From Pyrus communis (lineage: Eukaryota > Streptophyta > Magnoliopsida > Rosales > Rosaceae): a stretch of 64,000 bases of DNA. The translations under genes and the position numbers were made by a program. The DNA is taken from the NCBI RefSeq assembly GCF_963583255.1, contig NC_084816.1, positions 14,743,100-14,807,099 on the forward strand, given 5' to 3'. Within the stretch, counting starts at the first letter, position 1. Each line of letters starts with the position of its first letter. This document shows positions 22,951 through 35,353 of this stretch, in pieces. The notes beneath the pieces are model-generated. The model was given only the letters and a program-made list of their open reading frames with translations. It was not told the origin of the DNA and ran no database searches.

Positions 22951-25238
22951 TGATGCGAACTAATTAAGCACACAAATTAAAACCCTCTTGTGACAATTGT
23001 AGTAAAGATGCAAGTAGGGATCGTTCTAGACCGGGGATTAGGAGGGATTACTAAATCACTTGGAAACTGACTCAAAAATGTAAAACAAACGTTAAAACAC
23101 TAAACTAGACTCAAAGAATACAAAACACTTGTAAACACAAATTAAGACACTTTCTAACTAAATTGGACACCAAAGTAAAGAGGGATTGAGGTTTTGACGA
23201 AATTAAACTAAATGCAACGATTGTAATTTAAAGGCAGAATGTAAATATGAATGTGATAAAAATATGGATGAATGCTAGCTAGAAGGTTCTTCTCCACACA
23301 TGTCACACTTGCATACAATTTGATTTTCAGTTGGTATTTCGATGAATTATGAAACTCAACACCCCGGGTTAATTAGGTCCGCTTAAATTAACCGTCAAGT
23401 TTTCCTTAAGTTAATGAATTGGATGGGTTAGCGCAACGCAATTCAAAACATTCTCCAAAAGTCCTTTACGTGAAAAGCACAATAAAGATACAATCAAAGA
23501 TCATTAAGCATCATGAAAACTGTAAGTGTTGACGAGGCATTCGTTACTATGATGAGCATGAAACTAGTGCCAAGAATTCATTTAATGCGATTGTTTATAA
23601 GCAACCTTCACTACTTGTGAATATAAGTTCATAACTATTAGGTGAAACTCACTAATATTCTAGCGTCATACTCATGCATGAAAATTAAGCGTGCACTCTC
23701 AATCAACATACATAAATAAGTTATCGATCAAGCAGTTAAACAAATTGAATTCACCATTCATGAAATTCCAAAAGTAATCAATTCATATTGCAAGCATAAA
23801 CATGGTTTCGAATCACCCCCTAGCTAACTAGGGGGATTTAGCCTCTCATGTTCACAAAAAGAGAATTACAAATGAATTTAAACATAAAGCACAAAGGATT
23901 GATTACACCTAGAACGCCCAACGAATCCACTTGAATTTTTGCGCGTCTAAGTCCTCTTTCCTCTTCTCCTTGCTGCGGCAGATTGGGTTTTGGATGATTT
24001 TGGGTGAATTTCTGGGTTATAGATAGGTTTAGGGTTGTTTGGTGGTGCGGCAAGGTGGTGGAGTGATGGAGGAAGGGTTGTATGGTGGCTGGAAGTGTGG
24101 GGATGGCTGCGGCAAGGTTGGATTGTATGTGGAAGATGGCTGGAATGGAAGGGAGATGGCACGGATTATGGAGAGAATGGGAAGATGGGGGTCACGGCTT
24201 AGGGGGGGGAAAAAGAGAGAATGGTGGCTGATGAAAAATATGAATTATAATGGGGGCCACGGCTTTTTGGCTTTTGGGAGAAATCAATGTATTAGTGTAT
24301 GGATGCACGGATTGAAGTAGGGAATTGGAGAAAAATGGTAGATGGTGGCTGCCTCCTTAGGGTGAATGATAGAATAATTTATTATGGTGAATGGCTAATG
24401 GGGGGGGCCACGGCTTATGGTGGAAAAATGGGAGGTGAATGGCTTATGGTGGAAAAATGGGAGGTGAATGAATAATCACGGCTGTAGGTTTTTGGTGATA
24501 GGACCCACGGCAAAGGTGGGAAATTTGGGTGAATTATTGCGGCTGCTAAGGTTGTAGTTTAGGGTTTATTTGGGTGAATGGTTGAGATGGATTTTGGATG
24601 AATCAAAGGCCACGGATTCAAGGGAGATTGTGGAAGGGTGCGGCTAGGGTTAGGAAAATGTATGATTTCAGAAAATTAACCCTAGCTTATTTAAAATTAA
24701 ATCAAAGGCTTACGAAAATAGGAAATTAAAACAGAAATATAAAGGTGCGGCTAGGGTTTAAAGCCATGTGTTTTAAGTGCAACCCTAGGACAAAATTGCC
24801 CTCCCTTGCACGGCAAGGGAAGGGAAGAAAATAAAAGGGCACGGCAAGGATGGATAAGGAGCCTAGGGTCTTCGTTTTGTGTCCTAAAGTACCTACAAGG
24901 TCTTCAAAGTGGCTAGAAAATACGGACGTTTAGAATTAGGAAAGGTTACCAAAACGGGAAACTTAGGATTAACTTTCCTAAAATAGGAAGCCTTGTTTGA
25001 GTAGGATTCCTCGTTTTGGTAAGAATTCATCGTTGGAGTAGGAATTTGTCGTTTCTTCACGTCTTCAACTCATTCATTCCTCTTTCGCTCCAAAAGGCTC
25101 CAATTTGCATCTTCTTGCACACTTTGGCCTTATAATCTGAAAATACACAAAAGTGGCCTTAAACACTAAAACACTAAGTAAACACAACGTAAATGCACGA
25201 GAACAAGCTAATTCAGTCGCATGAATATGCTCCTATCA
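22951..25238 (-). repeat. 3' LTR of Athila-1 (2288 bp)
   Basis: Plus-strand ends TGATGCGAAC and CTCCTATCA (sense LTR TGATAGGAG...GTTCGCATCA). The centre (about 24030-24650) is purine-rich on the plus strand and includes a local tandem duplication of a GGTGGAAAAATGGGAGGTGA unit at about 24419-24475. A 4-bp indel near 23770 separates it from the partner LTR. Confidence 0.96.
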
Positions 25239-25254
25239 AATTCCCCCACACTTA
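25239..25254 (-). promoter_or_regulatory. Polypurine tract of Athila-1
   Basis: In sense, TAAGTGTGGGGGAATT abuts the LTR start TGATAGGAG. The same core recurs twice more upstream in the 3' region. Confidence 0.85.
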
Positions 25255-26007
25255 ACTTTTGCTAGTCCTCGAGCAAAACAAAACAACTAAACTAAACAAA
25301 ATGAAACAAAACAAACGAAACATAACCTAACCCTTCCAACAATTGCCTCAGGGATTTCCAATGAAACATGACATGTCAGAGATCATTACTCACATAGCTT
25401 TTAGTCTTCCTTCCCCTCAGGCACATACTTAATCATAGTCACCATTCACTAGCTCGCATTTAATCAATTAAAACACATTTTGAATGTAGTAACATGCCTT
25501 AGAGAATTCCCTCAATTCCTCACTAGTTATGCACTCAATTTTCACTCAGATTTTCTGACTACACACCCTACACTAGTTATATGTGAGAAGATTGATGTAA
25601 ACAAGAAAAACTAGTACTCACATATGTTATAACAAAGAACGCAATTTCTGGAGTAATTAAACGTGTTTAGATATGATCTCATGAATGGAATGCTACTACT
25701 TAGATGCGAGAACCAATGACACCATATGCTCATACCAAATTCAAACTCCACAATTGAAATGCACAACACTCAAGATAGAAGTCAAGGGTTGTAACGGGGC
25801 TTGGGGTGTTGGCTAACAAGGAAAGATAGGGATAAACAAAAGTTCTTTACGCAATAGCAAGCAAAGTATTGAAATTAAGTCCTAGAATTCCCTTAGAATG
25901 CAGAAATCAACTTTTAGACAAATAGGGAAGATTCAAACAACTCTTAGGGCCTAATTCATTGTTTTGGGCCCTTACTTCAACAACCAAAACTTTTCAACTA
26001 TTTTCAA

Positions 26008-26043
<36 letters not shown>

Positions 26044-27119
26044 GTGCCTATGGCACATAAACTTACATCCATCATTCTTCCCCCACACTTATTTCCTGCA
26101 ACACATTAATCAAAAGGAATTCATTGCTTACTATGCTTCAAGAACAAAGGTAAGGATGATCCTAATCTAAGCTAGGTGAGGATAATGCGGGTTAACAAAG
26201 AATATGGGCTAACACGGCTCAATGGGGTTAAACTTAAACACAAAATGAGTGAAGGGCACATGGCTGTTTGCTTTGATGGTGGTCATTACACAACTTCATC
26301 CTGAATACGTGTTATGCAAATCAATAACATGCTTTGAATGAAATGGGCATGAGTTCTAGCATTTGGAACTAAGTGATGAAACGCCTTCTAAGTAGTAACC
26401 AAGCAATGAATAATGAGATCATGCAACAACTTTAGAAAACAATAATGCACAGATTTTAACTCTCCAAATAATGTTTAGGCTCAAGTCTCACCGGGATGTA
26501 GCGTTAGTTTGAGTTCCTTCCTTCAAGCATGTTACAAAAACTGATTTTTATCATTTGTGATTACATGTGAATTCGTAAACTATAACTACAAACAAGCATA
26601 AACCAAAGAGTATATCAAACGTCCATCCATGTTTATAACTTTCTTTAACCATCATGCAATTAAAAACCAAATCCTCATCATTGTGTTGGAAGGTAACCTA
26701 CGACACAAACAAACACACAAAAACAACTCTTTTTGGGTTTTTCAAAGCAATTTTTCAAATTTTTATGGGATTTTCGGATTTTTAAGTCAACATACTCTAA
26801 AACACTCTAAAATAACTTAAAAACACTTAAAAACAGTGGGAAACAAGTTTAGACATGTTAGGTGGTAAAACCCTACGAATTTCATGCAAAAATATCTCAA
26901 AACAGAATGTTACCCCCCCACACTTAAACTAAACATTGTCCTCAATGTTTTAGACACAATTAAACACATTACACATAACATAAAGTAAACAACAAAGGAA
27001 AGGGTTTAGGGACGCAAATCTGAGTGTGGAGCGATTCCCAAGTTCTTCCTTTGTTGATTGCATGGGTTGCCTCCCACGAAGCGCTTGCTTTAACGTCTTC
27101 CAGCCAGACAACGTTATGC
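25255..27119 (-). other. 3' non-coding region of Athila-1
   Basis: About 1.9 kb between the pol stop and the PPT with no credible ORF. Athila elements usually have an env-like ORF here; none is recognisable. It contains a 30-base T run (26010-26039), two more TAAGTGTGGGGG-like tracts (26079-26091 and 26913-26926, plus-strand complement) and a hairpin at 26931-26950. The same layout recurs in the other two Athila copies. Confidence 0.75.
26931..26950 (-). other. Conserved hairpin downstream of pol in Athila-1
   Basis: Plus strand AAACATTG-TCCT-CAATGTTT: an 8-bp perfect stem with a 4-base loop, followed in sense by a TAAGTGTGGGGG tract. Counterparts lie at 51931-51948 and 59095-59114. Confidence 0.65.
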
Positions 27120-30100
27120 TCATTCCCCATTGGAGCCCACAGCCTGCAATGGGATCTCCTCCACAACATGCTCAGCAAAGTTCTCGTAGTAGGGTTTCAA
27201 CCTATGTCCATTCACCTTGAATTCTTGTCCAGTTTTCAAACTTTGTATTTGGACTGCACCATGCACAAAAGCATTAGTGATAACAAATGGACCAACCCAC
27301 TTAGAACGTAACTTACCGGGGAATAATCGAAGACGGGAATTGAATAGCAACACTTTCTGCCCGATTGAGAAGGTTTTGCCTCTAATCATCTTGTCATGGA
27401 CGGCCTTGGTCTTCTCCTTGTAAATTCGGGCATTCTCATACGCCTCATGCCTAATCTCTTCAAGCTCGCTCAATTGTAGCTTCCTATGATTTCCAGCCGC
27501 GTCCACATCCATATTGAAGGTCTTGACCGCCCAATGTGCCTTATGCTCAAGCTCTACGGGTAGATGGCACGGCTTGCCATAGACTAGCCGAAACGGGGAC
27601 ATACCAATGGGCGTTTTGTAAGCCGTTCGATAGGCCCACAGTGCATCCTCCAAACGCAAGCTCCAATCTTTTCTATTCGGCCCAACAGTCTTTTCCAGGA
27701 TTTGCTTGATTTCTCGATTTGAAACTTCGGCTTGGCCACTGGTTTGGGGGTGATAAGGTGTGGAAACCTTATGCAACACGTTGTACTTCTTGAGCAACGC
27801 CGCAATGGTGCGGTTACAAAAATGAGACCCTCCATCGCTTATGAGTACTCGAGGCATCCCAAATCTAGAGAAAATGTTAGATTTTACAAAATCTGCAACA
27901 ACTCTAGAATCGTTAGTTCGGGTGGCTTTAGCTTCCACCCACTTTGACACATAATCAACGGCAAGTAAAATGTACGTAAAACCAAAAGACATAGGGAACG
28001 GACCCATAAAATCAATACCCCACACGTCAAAGATTTCAACAACAAGGATTGGGGTTTGTGGCATTTGGTCTCTTTGACCTAAACTTCTGGTCTTTTGACA
28101 TCTATCACATGTTAAGCAAAAAGTCCTAGCATCTCTAAACAATGTAGGCCAATAGAAACCACTTTCAAGAACCTTAAATGCTGTGCGTTGTGTGCCAAAG
28201 TGTCCACCACATGCATATGTATGGCAAAAACTCAAAATGGAATTAAATTCAGATTCATGAACACAACGACGCACAATCTGATCCGGGCCTATTTTCCACA
28301 AATAAGGGTCGTCCCAAACATAAAAACGTGCATCCTTTTTTAATTTATCACGTTGAGCCTTGCTTAAAGTGTTAGGAACTTGCTTAGACGCCAAAACATT
28401 AACCAAATCGGCATACCAAGGGGTACTTACCTCAACGGACAGAAGTTGTTCATCCGGAAATGTTTCCGAAATCGGCAATGCTTCCTCATGCACCATTCGA
28501 CTTAGGTGGTCAGCCACCACGTTCTCCACACCCTTCTTATCCCGAATCTCAATGTCAAACTCTTGTAGAAGCAACATCCATCGAATTAGTCTAGGCTTGG
28601 CCTCCTTTTTCGTGAGCAAATACTTGAGAGCTACATGATCAGTAAAAATAATAACTTTAGTACCAAGTAAGTATGACCGAAACTTATCTAATGCAAATAC
28701 CACAGCAAGTAATTCTTTTTCAGTGGTTGAGTAATTTAATTGAGCATCATTTAGTGTTCTAGATGCATAATAAATAACATGAGGTTGTTTGTCCTTTCGC
28801 TGCCCCAAAATAGCACCAATCGCATAATCCGAAGCATCGCACATCAACTCGAATGGAAGGCTTCAATCTGGAGGTGTGATAATGGGAGCCGAAGTGAGGG
28901 TTTCCTTGAGATGGTTGAATGCTTTCTCACACGCCTCGTTGAACTCGAAAACCACCTCCTTTTGAAGCAATCGGCATAGTGGCTGCGCAATCTTGGAAAA
29001 ATCCTTTATGAACCGCCTATAAAAACCTGCGTGACCAAGAAACGAACGAACCTCTCTAACCGAAGTTGGAGAGGGTAAGTGACGAACAAGGTCTACCTTA
29101 GATTTATCTACTTCAATGCCTTTTTCAGAAATAATATGTCCTAGAACAATACCTTGTTTAACCATGAAGTGACATTTTTCCCAATTAAGCACAAGATTTG
29201 TTTCAACACAACGGTTCAAAATCAAACTAAGATTACTCAAACAATCATCAAATGAATTACCAAAAACACTGAAATCATCCATAAAAGCCTCAATAATTTT
29301 CTCAACATAATCTGAAAATATGGTCATCATGCATCTTTGAAATGTGGCAGGTGCATTACATAAACCAAATGGCATGCGACGATAAGCAAATGTACCAAAG
29401 GGGCATGTAAAAGTAGTCTTTTCTTGATCACCCGGGGCAATAACAATTTGATTATAACCAGAGTATCCATCAAGAAAACAATAAAATGAATGACCCGCTA
29501 ACCTTTCCAACATTTGATCTAGGAACGGCAATGGGAAGTGGTCCTTCCTAGTGGTGGCGTTTATCTTCCTATAATCAGTGCATACACACCAACCGGTTTG
29601 GATTCGAGTGGGCACCAGCTCATTCTCCGCGTTCTCCACAACTGTCACTCCATATTTCTTCAGCACACATTGGATCGGTGAAACCCACTTACTATCCGAG
29701 ATAGGATAGATAACTCCACAATCTAACAGCTTGATTATCTCCTTCTTCACAACTTCCATCATCAGAGGGTTAAGACGGCGTTGAGCCTCTCTAGTTGGTT
29801 TGGCCCCCTCCTCAAGAAATATATGATGCATGCATGTGGCGGGACTAATACCTTTGATATCGGCCAACGTCCAACCTAGGGCAGATTTGAACTCCTTCAA
29901 AACACGCACTAGTTTCTCCTCTTCTTGTGCCGTGAGTGATGAAGAAATGATGGCCGGTAAAGTCTCCTCTTCTCCCAAGAAAATGTACTTCAAATGGCCC
30001 GGTAGTGGTTTGAGATCAAGGGTGGGCGCCTGAACTATGGATGGTAACAACTTGTTAGTCGAAATGGGAATCGACTCAAATTTAGAAAATTTACCCTCGT

Positions 30101-31160
30101 GCCTAGGAAGTGACTCTAGGGCAGCAACCAACTCCATACATTCCTCACTAGGGTGCACGACATGGAGTAGAGAGTGTGTGCCGTGGGTTTTCAACAATCC
30201 CCCTCCATTGGTTTTGAGTTCCATGCTTCTTGTAATGACGTTTTCAAGCGCATCGGCATTCAAATCTTCCATATATCCCTGCGCCAAAGAGTCAATTACA
30301 TCAATGGAGAAACATGAGTGATCCTCACTAGGATACTTAATAGAATCCGAAAGACTAAAATTAACAACTTCCCCATCAAATTCCATGGACAACGTTCCAT
30401 TAAACACGTCAATCTTCGTCTGTGCCGTCTTCATGAATGGCCGGCCAAGTAGGATTGGCAATGAAGGGGCATGGTCAGATTCATCCATCTCGAGCACATA
30501 GAAGTCTGCCGGAAAGATTAAACCTTTTACCTGCACTAACACATCTTCCAAAACTCCCTTTGGATAAGCGTTAGATCTATCGGCTAATTGTATGATTACA
30601 CCATCATTTTTCAATACTCCTAAGTTCATAGATGCATAAATTGAATATGGCATAACATTTATAGAAGCTCCTAGGTCTAGCATGGCAGATTGAAAACGTG
30701 TATTACCTATCACACAAGGAATGGTAAAACTACCCGGATCCTTGCATTTGGGGGGTAGTTTGCGTTGCAAGATGGCAGAGACATTTTCACCTACCTTTAC
30801 CACTTCCTTGGTCGACATCCTCTTCCTTGTGGTGCAAAGCTCCTTTAAGAACTTGGCGTACCTCGGGACTTGCTTGATTGCATCCAAAATGGGTATGTTT
30901 ACTTGCACTTTCCGAAATGTCTCAAGGATGTCCTTTTCGGCTTCTTCTTTCTTCGTTTGCCTGAACCTACTAGGAAAAGGCACATTCGAAGGAACAACAT
31001 TAGTAGAAACTGAATTTGACCCATTTTTACCTTTATTGGCCGAATTGGACAGATTTGGGACCATAGGGACTTGCGGCAAAGGTGGAATCACCTTTGTCGT
31101 GGGCAACCTTGTTTCTTCCTCTTCCATTTGCAAAATTTCATCCTCGTTATGACCTGTTTT
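27120..31160 (-). pseudogene. Athila-1 pol: PR, RT, RNase H, integrase; one internal stop
   Basis: In sense order: protease box MLDLGASINVMP near residue 153 of the first segment; RT with [33 protein letters not shown] and the catalytic box FMDD; RNase H from [15 protein letters not shown] to VADHLSRM; the integrase zinc motif ([13 protein letters not shown], then CLTCDRCQ); and the integrase core with [15 protein letters not shown] and SGQAEVSN for the three acidic residues. A single TGA at 28863-28865 replaces the tryptophan codon found in Athila-2 and Athila-3 (PPDWSLPFE). Otherwise the frame is open from 31160 to 27120. These enzymes copy and insert the element. A TAA at 31161-31163 separates it from gag in the same frame. 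Confidence 0.94.
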
Positions 31161-32693
31161 TTATGTAGGAACTGCCCCAACTTCCTTACCACTTCTTAGG
31201 GTGATTGCTTTGGCTGATTCGAAACCTCCCTTCGGATTTGGAATGGTGGAACTAGGGAGTTGTCCGGGATCTCGAAACTTACCTACAAACTCGGCAATCT
31301 GCCCAATTTGTTTCTCAAGTTGATCCACCCTCTTATCTTGGTTTTGCATAGCCTTCGCTTGATCTTCCTGCCCATTAGACAACTTAGTTAGTATCTTAAG
31401 GAGTGCATCATTGTCAAGAGACGTACCTGAGGCACTTGGGCCGGATTGGGCTTGATTTTGGGGTGGGCCGTAGGTTTTGGGAAAGAACCCCGGGGGTTGT
31501 TGCCTAAAGCCTCCTTGGTTCTGAGGTTGCTGGGAATCCCTCAACTTGAAATTTGGGTGGTCTCGCCACCCCGGATTATACGTGTTGGAGTATGGATCAT
31601 GTCTTGACTGATTTTGGCTTTGAAACCCAATGGCATTCGCACTCTCCCATCCGCCATTCTCGATGAGTTGAGGACACTTTTCGGAGGCATGTCCTTGGAT
31701 AGAACATACGCCACATACCACAGGTCCTTGCATCTTCATTCCCTCGACCATCTGTGAAACAATAGAAGTAAGATTAGCCAATTGTGAATGAAGATCGGAC
31801 GTTGAACTTACCTCATGTACTTGGTGCCGTGGAGGTCCTCTTTGGCCTACTCCCTCATACTGTTGAGCGTTCAATGCTCGGTTAGCGATCAAGACCTTGG
31901 CATCCCTGGGCGTTTTGTCCACCAATGCTCCACCCGCCGATGCGTCAAGCATTTGACGTTCTAGAGGTAGGAGACCCTCGTAGAAATATTGCAAGAGCAA
32001 CTGCTCCTTCATCTGATGCTGTGGACAAGAAGCAACAAGTGATTTAAATCGTTCATAATACGTAGGAAAAGACTCACCTTCTTCTTGCTGGATTCCGCTT
32101 ATCTTTTTGCGTAGGAGGATGATGCGAGAAGTTGGAAAGAACTTCTCCAAGTACGCTCTCTTCATACTCTCCCAAGAAGTGACAGTGCCGGGAGCTAACT
32201 CATATAACCAATCTTTGGCTTTATCCATCAAAGAGAATGGAAAAGCCTTCATTTTCAAAATATTTCCGTCAACAGTGACGGGAGTCATACTAGAGCAAAC
32301 TACTTCAAATTCTTTCAAATGTTTGTTAGGATCTTCCATGGACAAGCCATGGTATTTAGGAATATGATGAAGCAAACTTGACTTTAATTCAAACTCATCC
32401 GTCTTACCTTGGGCAGCTGTGGGGTATTGAATGCACAAGGGTGCGGCATTATCCAAACCTGAGGCGGAAAGCTCCTTGAGTGTCCGGGTGTCTACGGCCA
32501 TGGCTTGTGGTTATTCAAATAGCCTTGCCGTGGGTTCCTCAAATACACCTGCCGTAGCCTCTTCTTCTTCAAGGTCAGATTCCGGACGTTGTGGACTTGG
32601 TTCGTGTGGCTTCCTCTTCCGTCTCAAAGTCCTCTCAAAATCGCTGTCAAAATCCGAGATATGCTCACGAATCGGTTGAGAACTCCGAGTCAT
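31161..32693 (-). pseudogene. Athila-1 gag with an early nonsense codon
   Basis: The frame opens at 32693 (MTRSSQPIREHISDFDSDFE), hits TAA at codon 61 (32511-32513) and continues in the same frame through MAVDTRTLKELSASGL. The capsid region (HIPKYHGLSMEDPNKHLKEF, KDWLYELAPGTVTSWESMK, FFPTSR) and a CX2CX4HX4C zinc knuckle (CGVCSIQGHASEKC, near 31722-31680) are intact. A basic/glutamine-rich tail ends at a second TAA (31161-31163), after which the same frame enters pol. Gag builds the particle and binds the RNA. Internal initiation at 32501 could still make a slightly shortened protein. Confidence 0.92.
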
Positions 32694-32795
32694 GCACTAG
32701 TACCTAAAACAAGGAAAACAAAACAAGGTCAGAATTCTTAACAAAAACTAAATTAAACAGAAAGTAACAATCCAAGGGATTAGCAAAGTTGCAAA

Positions 32796-32813
32796 TCCCC
32801 GGCAACGGCGCTA
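32796..32813 (-). promoter_or_regulatory. Primer binding site of Athila-1, tRNA-Asp type
   Basis: Sense TAGCGCCGTTGCCGGGGA, six bases inside the 5' LTR. It matches the tRNA-Asp primer site of Athila elements (TGGCGCC...) with one G-to-A change. Confidence 0.85.
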
Positions 32814-32819
32814 AAAATT

Positions 32820-35113
32820 TGATGCGAACTAATTAAGCACACAAATTAAAACCCTCTTGTGACAATTGTAGTAAAGATGCAAGTAGGGATCGTTCTAGAC
32901 CGGGGATTAGGAGGGATTACTAAATCACTTGGAAACTGACTCAAAAATGTAAAACAAACGTTAAAACACTAAACTAGACTCAAAGAATACAAAACACTTG
33001 TAAACACAAATTAAGACACTTTCTAACTAAATTGGACACTAAAGTAAAGGGGGATTGAGGTTTTGACGAAATTAAACTAAATGCAACGATTGTAATTTAA
33101 AGGCAGAATGTAAATATGAATGTGATAAAAATATGGATGAATGCTAGCTAGAAGGTTCTTCTCCACACATGTCACACTTGCATACAATTTGATTTTCAGT
33201 TGGTCTTTCGATGAATTATGAAACTCAACACCCCGGGTTAATTAGGTCCGCTTAAATTAACTGTCAAGTTTTCCTTAAGTTAATGAATTGGATGGGTTAG
33301 CGCAACGCAATTCAAAACATTCTCCAAAAGTCCTTTACGTGAAAAGCACAATAAAGATACAATCAAAGATCATTAAGCATCATGAAAACTGTAAGTGTTG
33401 ACGAGGCATTCGTTACTATGATGAGCATGAAACTAGTGCCAAGAATTCATTTAATGCGATTGTTTATAAGCAACCTTCACTACTTGTGAATATAAGTTCA
33501 TAACTATTAGGTGAAACTCACTAATATTCTAGCGTCATACTCATGCATGAAAATTAAGCGTGCACTCTCAATCAACATACATAAATAAGTTATCGATCAA
33601 GCAGTTAAACAAATTGAATTCACCATTCATGAAATTCCAACCAAAAGTAATCAATTCATATTGCAAGCATAAACATGGTTTCGAATCACCCCCTAGCTAA
33701 CTAGGGGGATTTAGCCTCTCATGTTCACAAAAAGAGAATTACAAATGAATTTAAACATAAAGCACAAAGGATTGATTACACCTAGAACGCCCAACGAATC
33801 CACTTGAATTTCTGCGCGTCTAAGTCCTCTTTCCTCTTCTCCTTGCTGCGGCAGATTGGGTTTTGGATGATTTTGGGTGAATTTCTGGGTTATAGATAGG
33901 TTTAGGGTTGTTTGGTGGTGCGGCAAGGTGGTGGAGTGATGGAGGAAGGGTTGTATGGTGGCTGGAAGTGTGGGGATGGCTGCGGCAAGGTTGGATTGTA
34001 TGTGGAAGATGGCTGGAATGGAAGGGAGATGGCACGGATTATGGAGAGAATGGGAAGATGGGGGTCACGGCTTAGGGGGGGGGAAAAAGAGAGAATGATG
34101 GCTGATGAAAAATATGAATTATAATGGGGGCCACGACTTTTTGGCTTTTGGGAGAAATCAATGTATTAGTGTATGGATGCACGGATTGAAGTAGGGAATT
34201 GGAGAAAAATGGTAGATGGTGGCTGCCTCCTTAGGGTGAATGATAGAATAATTTATTATGGTGAATGGCTAATGGGGGGGGGCCACGGCTTATGGTGGAA
34301 AAATGGGAGGTGAATGGCTTATGGTGGAAAAATGGGAGGTGAATGAATAATCACGGCTGTAGGTTTTTGGTGATAGGACCCACGACAAAGGTGGGAAATT
34401 TGGGTGAATTATTGCGGCTGCTAAGGTTATAGTTTAGGGTTTATTTAGGTGAATGGCTGAGATGGATTTTGGATGAATCAAGGGCCATGGATTCAAGGGA
34501 GATTGTGGAAGGGTGCGGCTAGGGTTAGGAAAGTGTATGATTTCAGAAAACTAACCCTAGCTTATTTAAAATTAAATCAAAGGCTTACGAAAATAGGAAA
34601 TTAAAACAGAAATATAAAGGTGCGGCTAGGGTTTAAAGCCATGTGTTTTAAGTGCAACCCTAGGACAAAATTGCCCTCCCTTGCACGACAAGGGAAGGGA
34701 AGAAAATAAAAGGGCACGGCAAGGATGGATAAGGAGCCTAGGGTCTTCGTTTTGTGTCCTAAAGTACCTACAAGGTCTTCAAAGTGGCTAGAAAATACGG
34801 ACGTTTAGAATTAGGAAAGGTTACCAAAACGGGAAACTTAGGATTAACTTTCCTAAAATAGGAAACCTTGTTTGAGTAGGATTCCTCGTTTTGGTAAGAA
34901 TTCATCGTTGGAGTAGGAATTCGTCGTTTCTTCACGTCTTCAACTCATTCATTCCTCTTTCGCTCCAAAAGGCTCCAATTTGCATCTTCTTGCACACTTT
35001 GGCCTTATAATCTGAAAATACACAAAAGTGGCCTTAAACACTAAAACACTAAGTAAACACAACGTAAATGCACGAGAACAAGCTAATTAAGTCGCATGAA
35101 TATGCTCCTATCA
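32820..35113 (-). repeat. 5' LTR of Athila-1 (2294 bp)
   Basis: Nearly identical to 22951-25238; ends TGATGCGAAC and CTCCTATCA on the plus strand. Confidence 0.96.
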
Positions 35114-35247
35114 ATTCTCTATTAAGACTAATCCCTTAATTTGAGGAAGATTGGCATCTAGATGACTTGTTGATAGTTGTGTGCTAGCTACTTGCTGCAC
35201 TCCCTTAATTTAAGGAGTGACAACTTTAGGGTTTACCAGGTTAGTAG

Positions 35248-35353
35248 GATTTGCCAAGGTAGGGTTGCTTGTAATCTTCTACCTCATTATATATCCCCCC
35301 TTGTACATTCAATCAATCTATGAAAAATACATTCAAACAAACTTAAAATTTCC
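35248..35353 (+). repeat. LTR-like fragment, inverted relative to 40010-40118
   Basis: The 106-bp segment (from GATTTGCCAAGGTAGGG to AAAATTTCC) is the reverse complement of 40010-40118 apart from a few differences and a longer G run. The wording (ATTATATATCCCCCCTTGTA, then a run into AATAC) resembles the R/U5 part of a copia LTR. A longer LTR-like stretch may begin near 35168. Confidence 0.7.

Larger units (their letters stand above)
22951..35113 (-). mobile_element. Athila-lineage Ty3 retrotransposon 1, complete, 12.2 kb
   Basis: It is flanked by the 5-bp duplication ATTCT (22946-22950 and 35114-35118). Two near-identical LTRs, a PBS matching tRNA-Asp, a gag-pol frame with only three nonsense codons, a long 3' non-coding region and a PPT are all present. 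The RT box FMDDFSVFG and protease box DLGAS are characteristic of the Athila lineage; there is no chromodomain. By eye only about two dozen differences separate the LTRs, so this is among the youngest insertions here. It sits in the 5' part of the CACTA element. Confidence 0.96.

Noticed and set aside
24039..24320. Open frames on both strands in the Athila-1 LTRs (also 33711-34124)
   Set aside because: They lie in the purine-rich centre of the LTRs, occur in both LTR copies and resemble no protein; low complexity explains the openness.
26010..26039. Poly-T tracts (also 58126-58190, 61154-61176) as polymerase III terminators
   Set aside because: No A/B boxes precede them on the plus strand; such runs are common in these non-coding regions.
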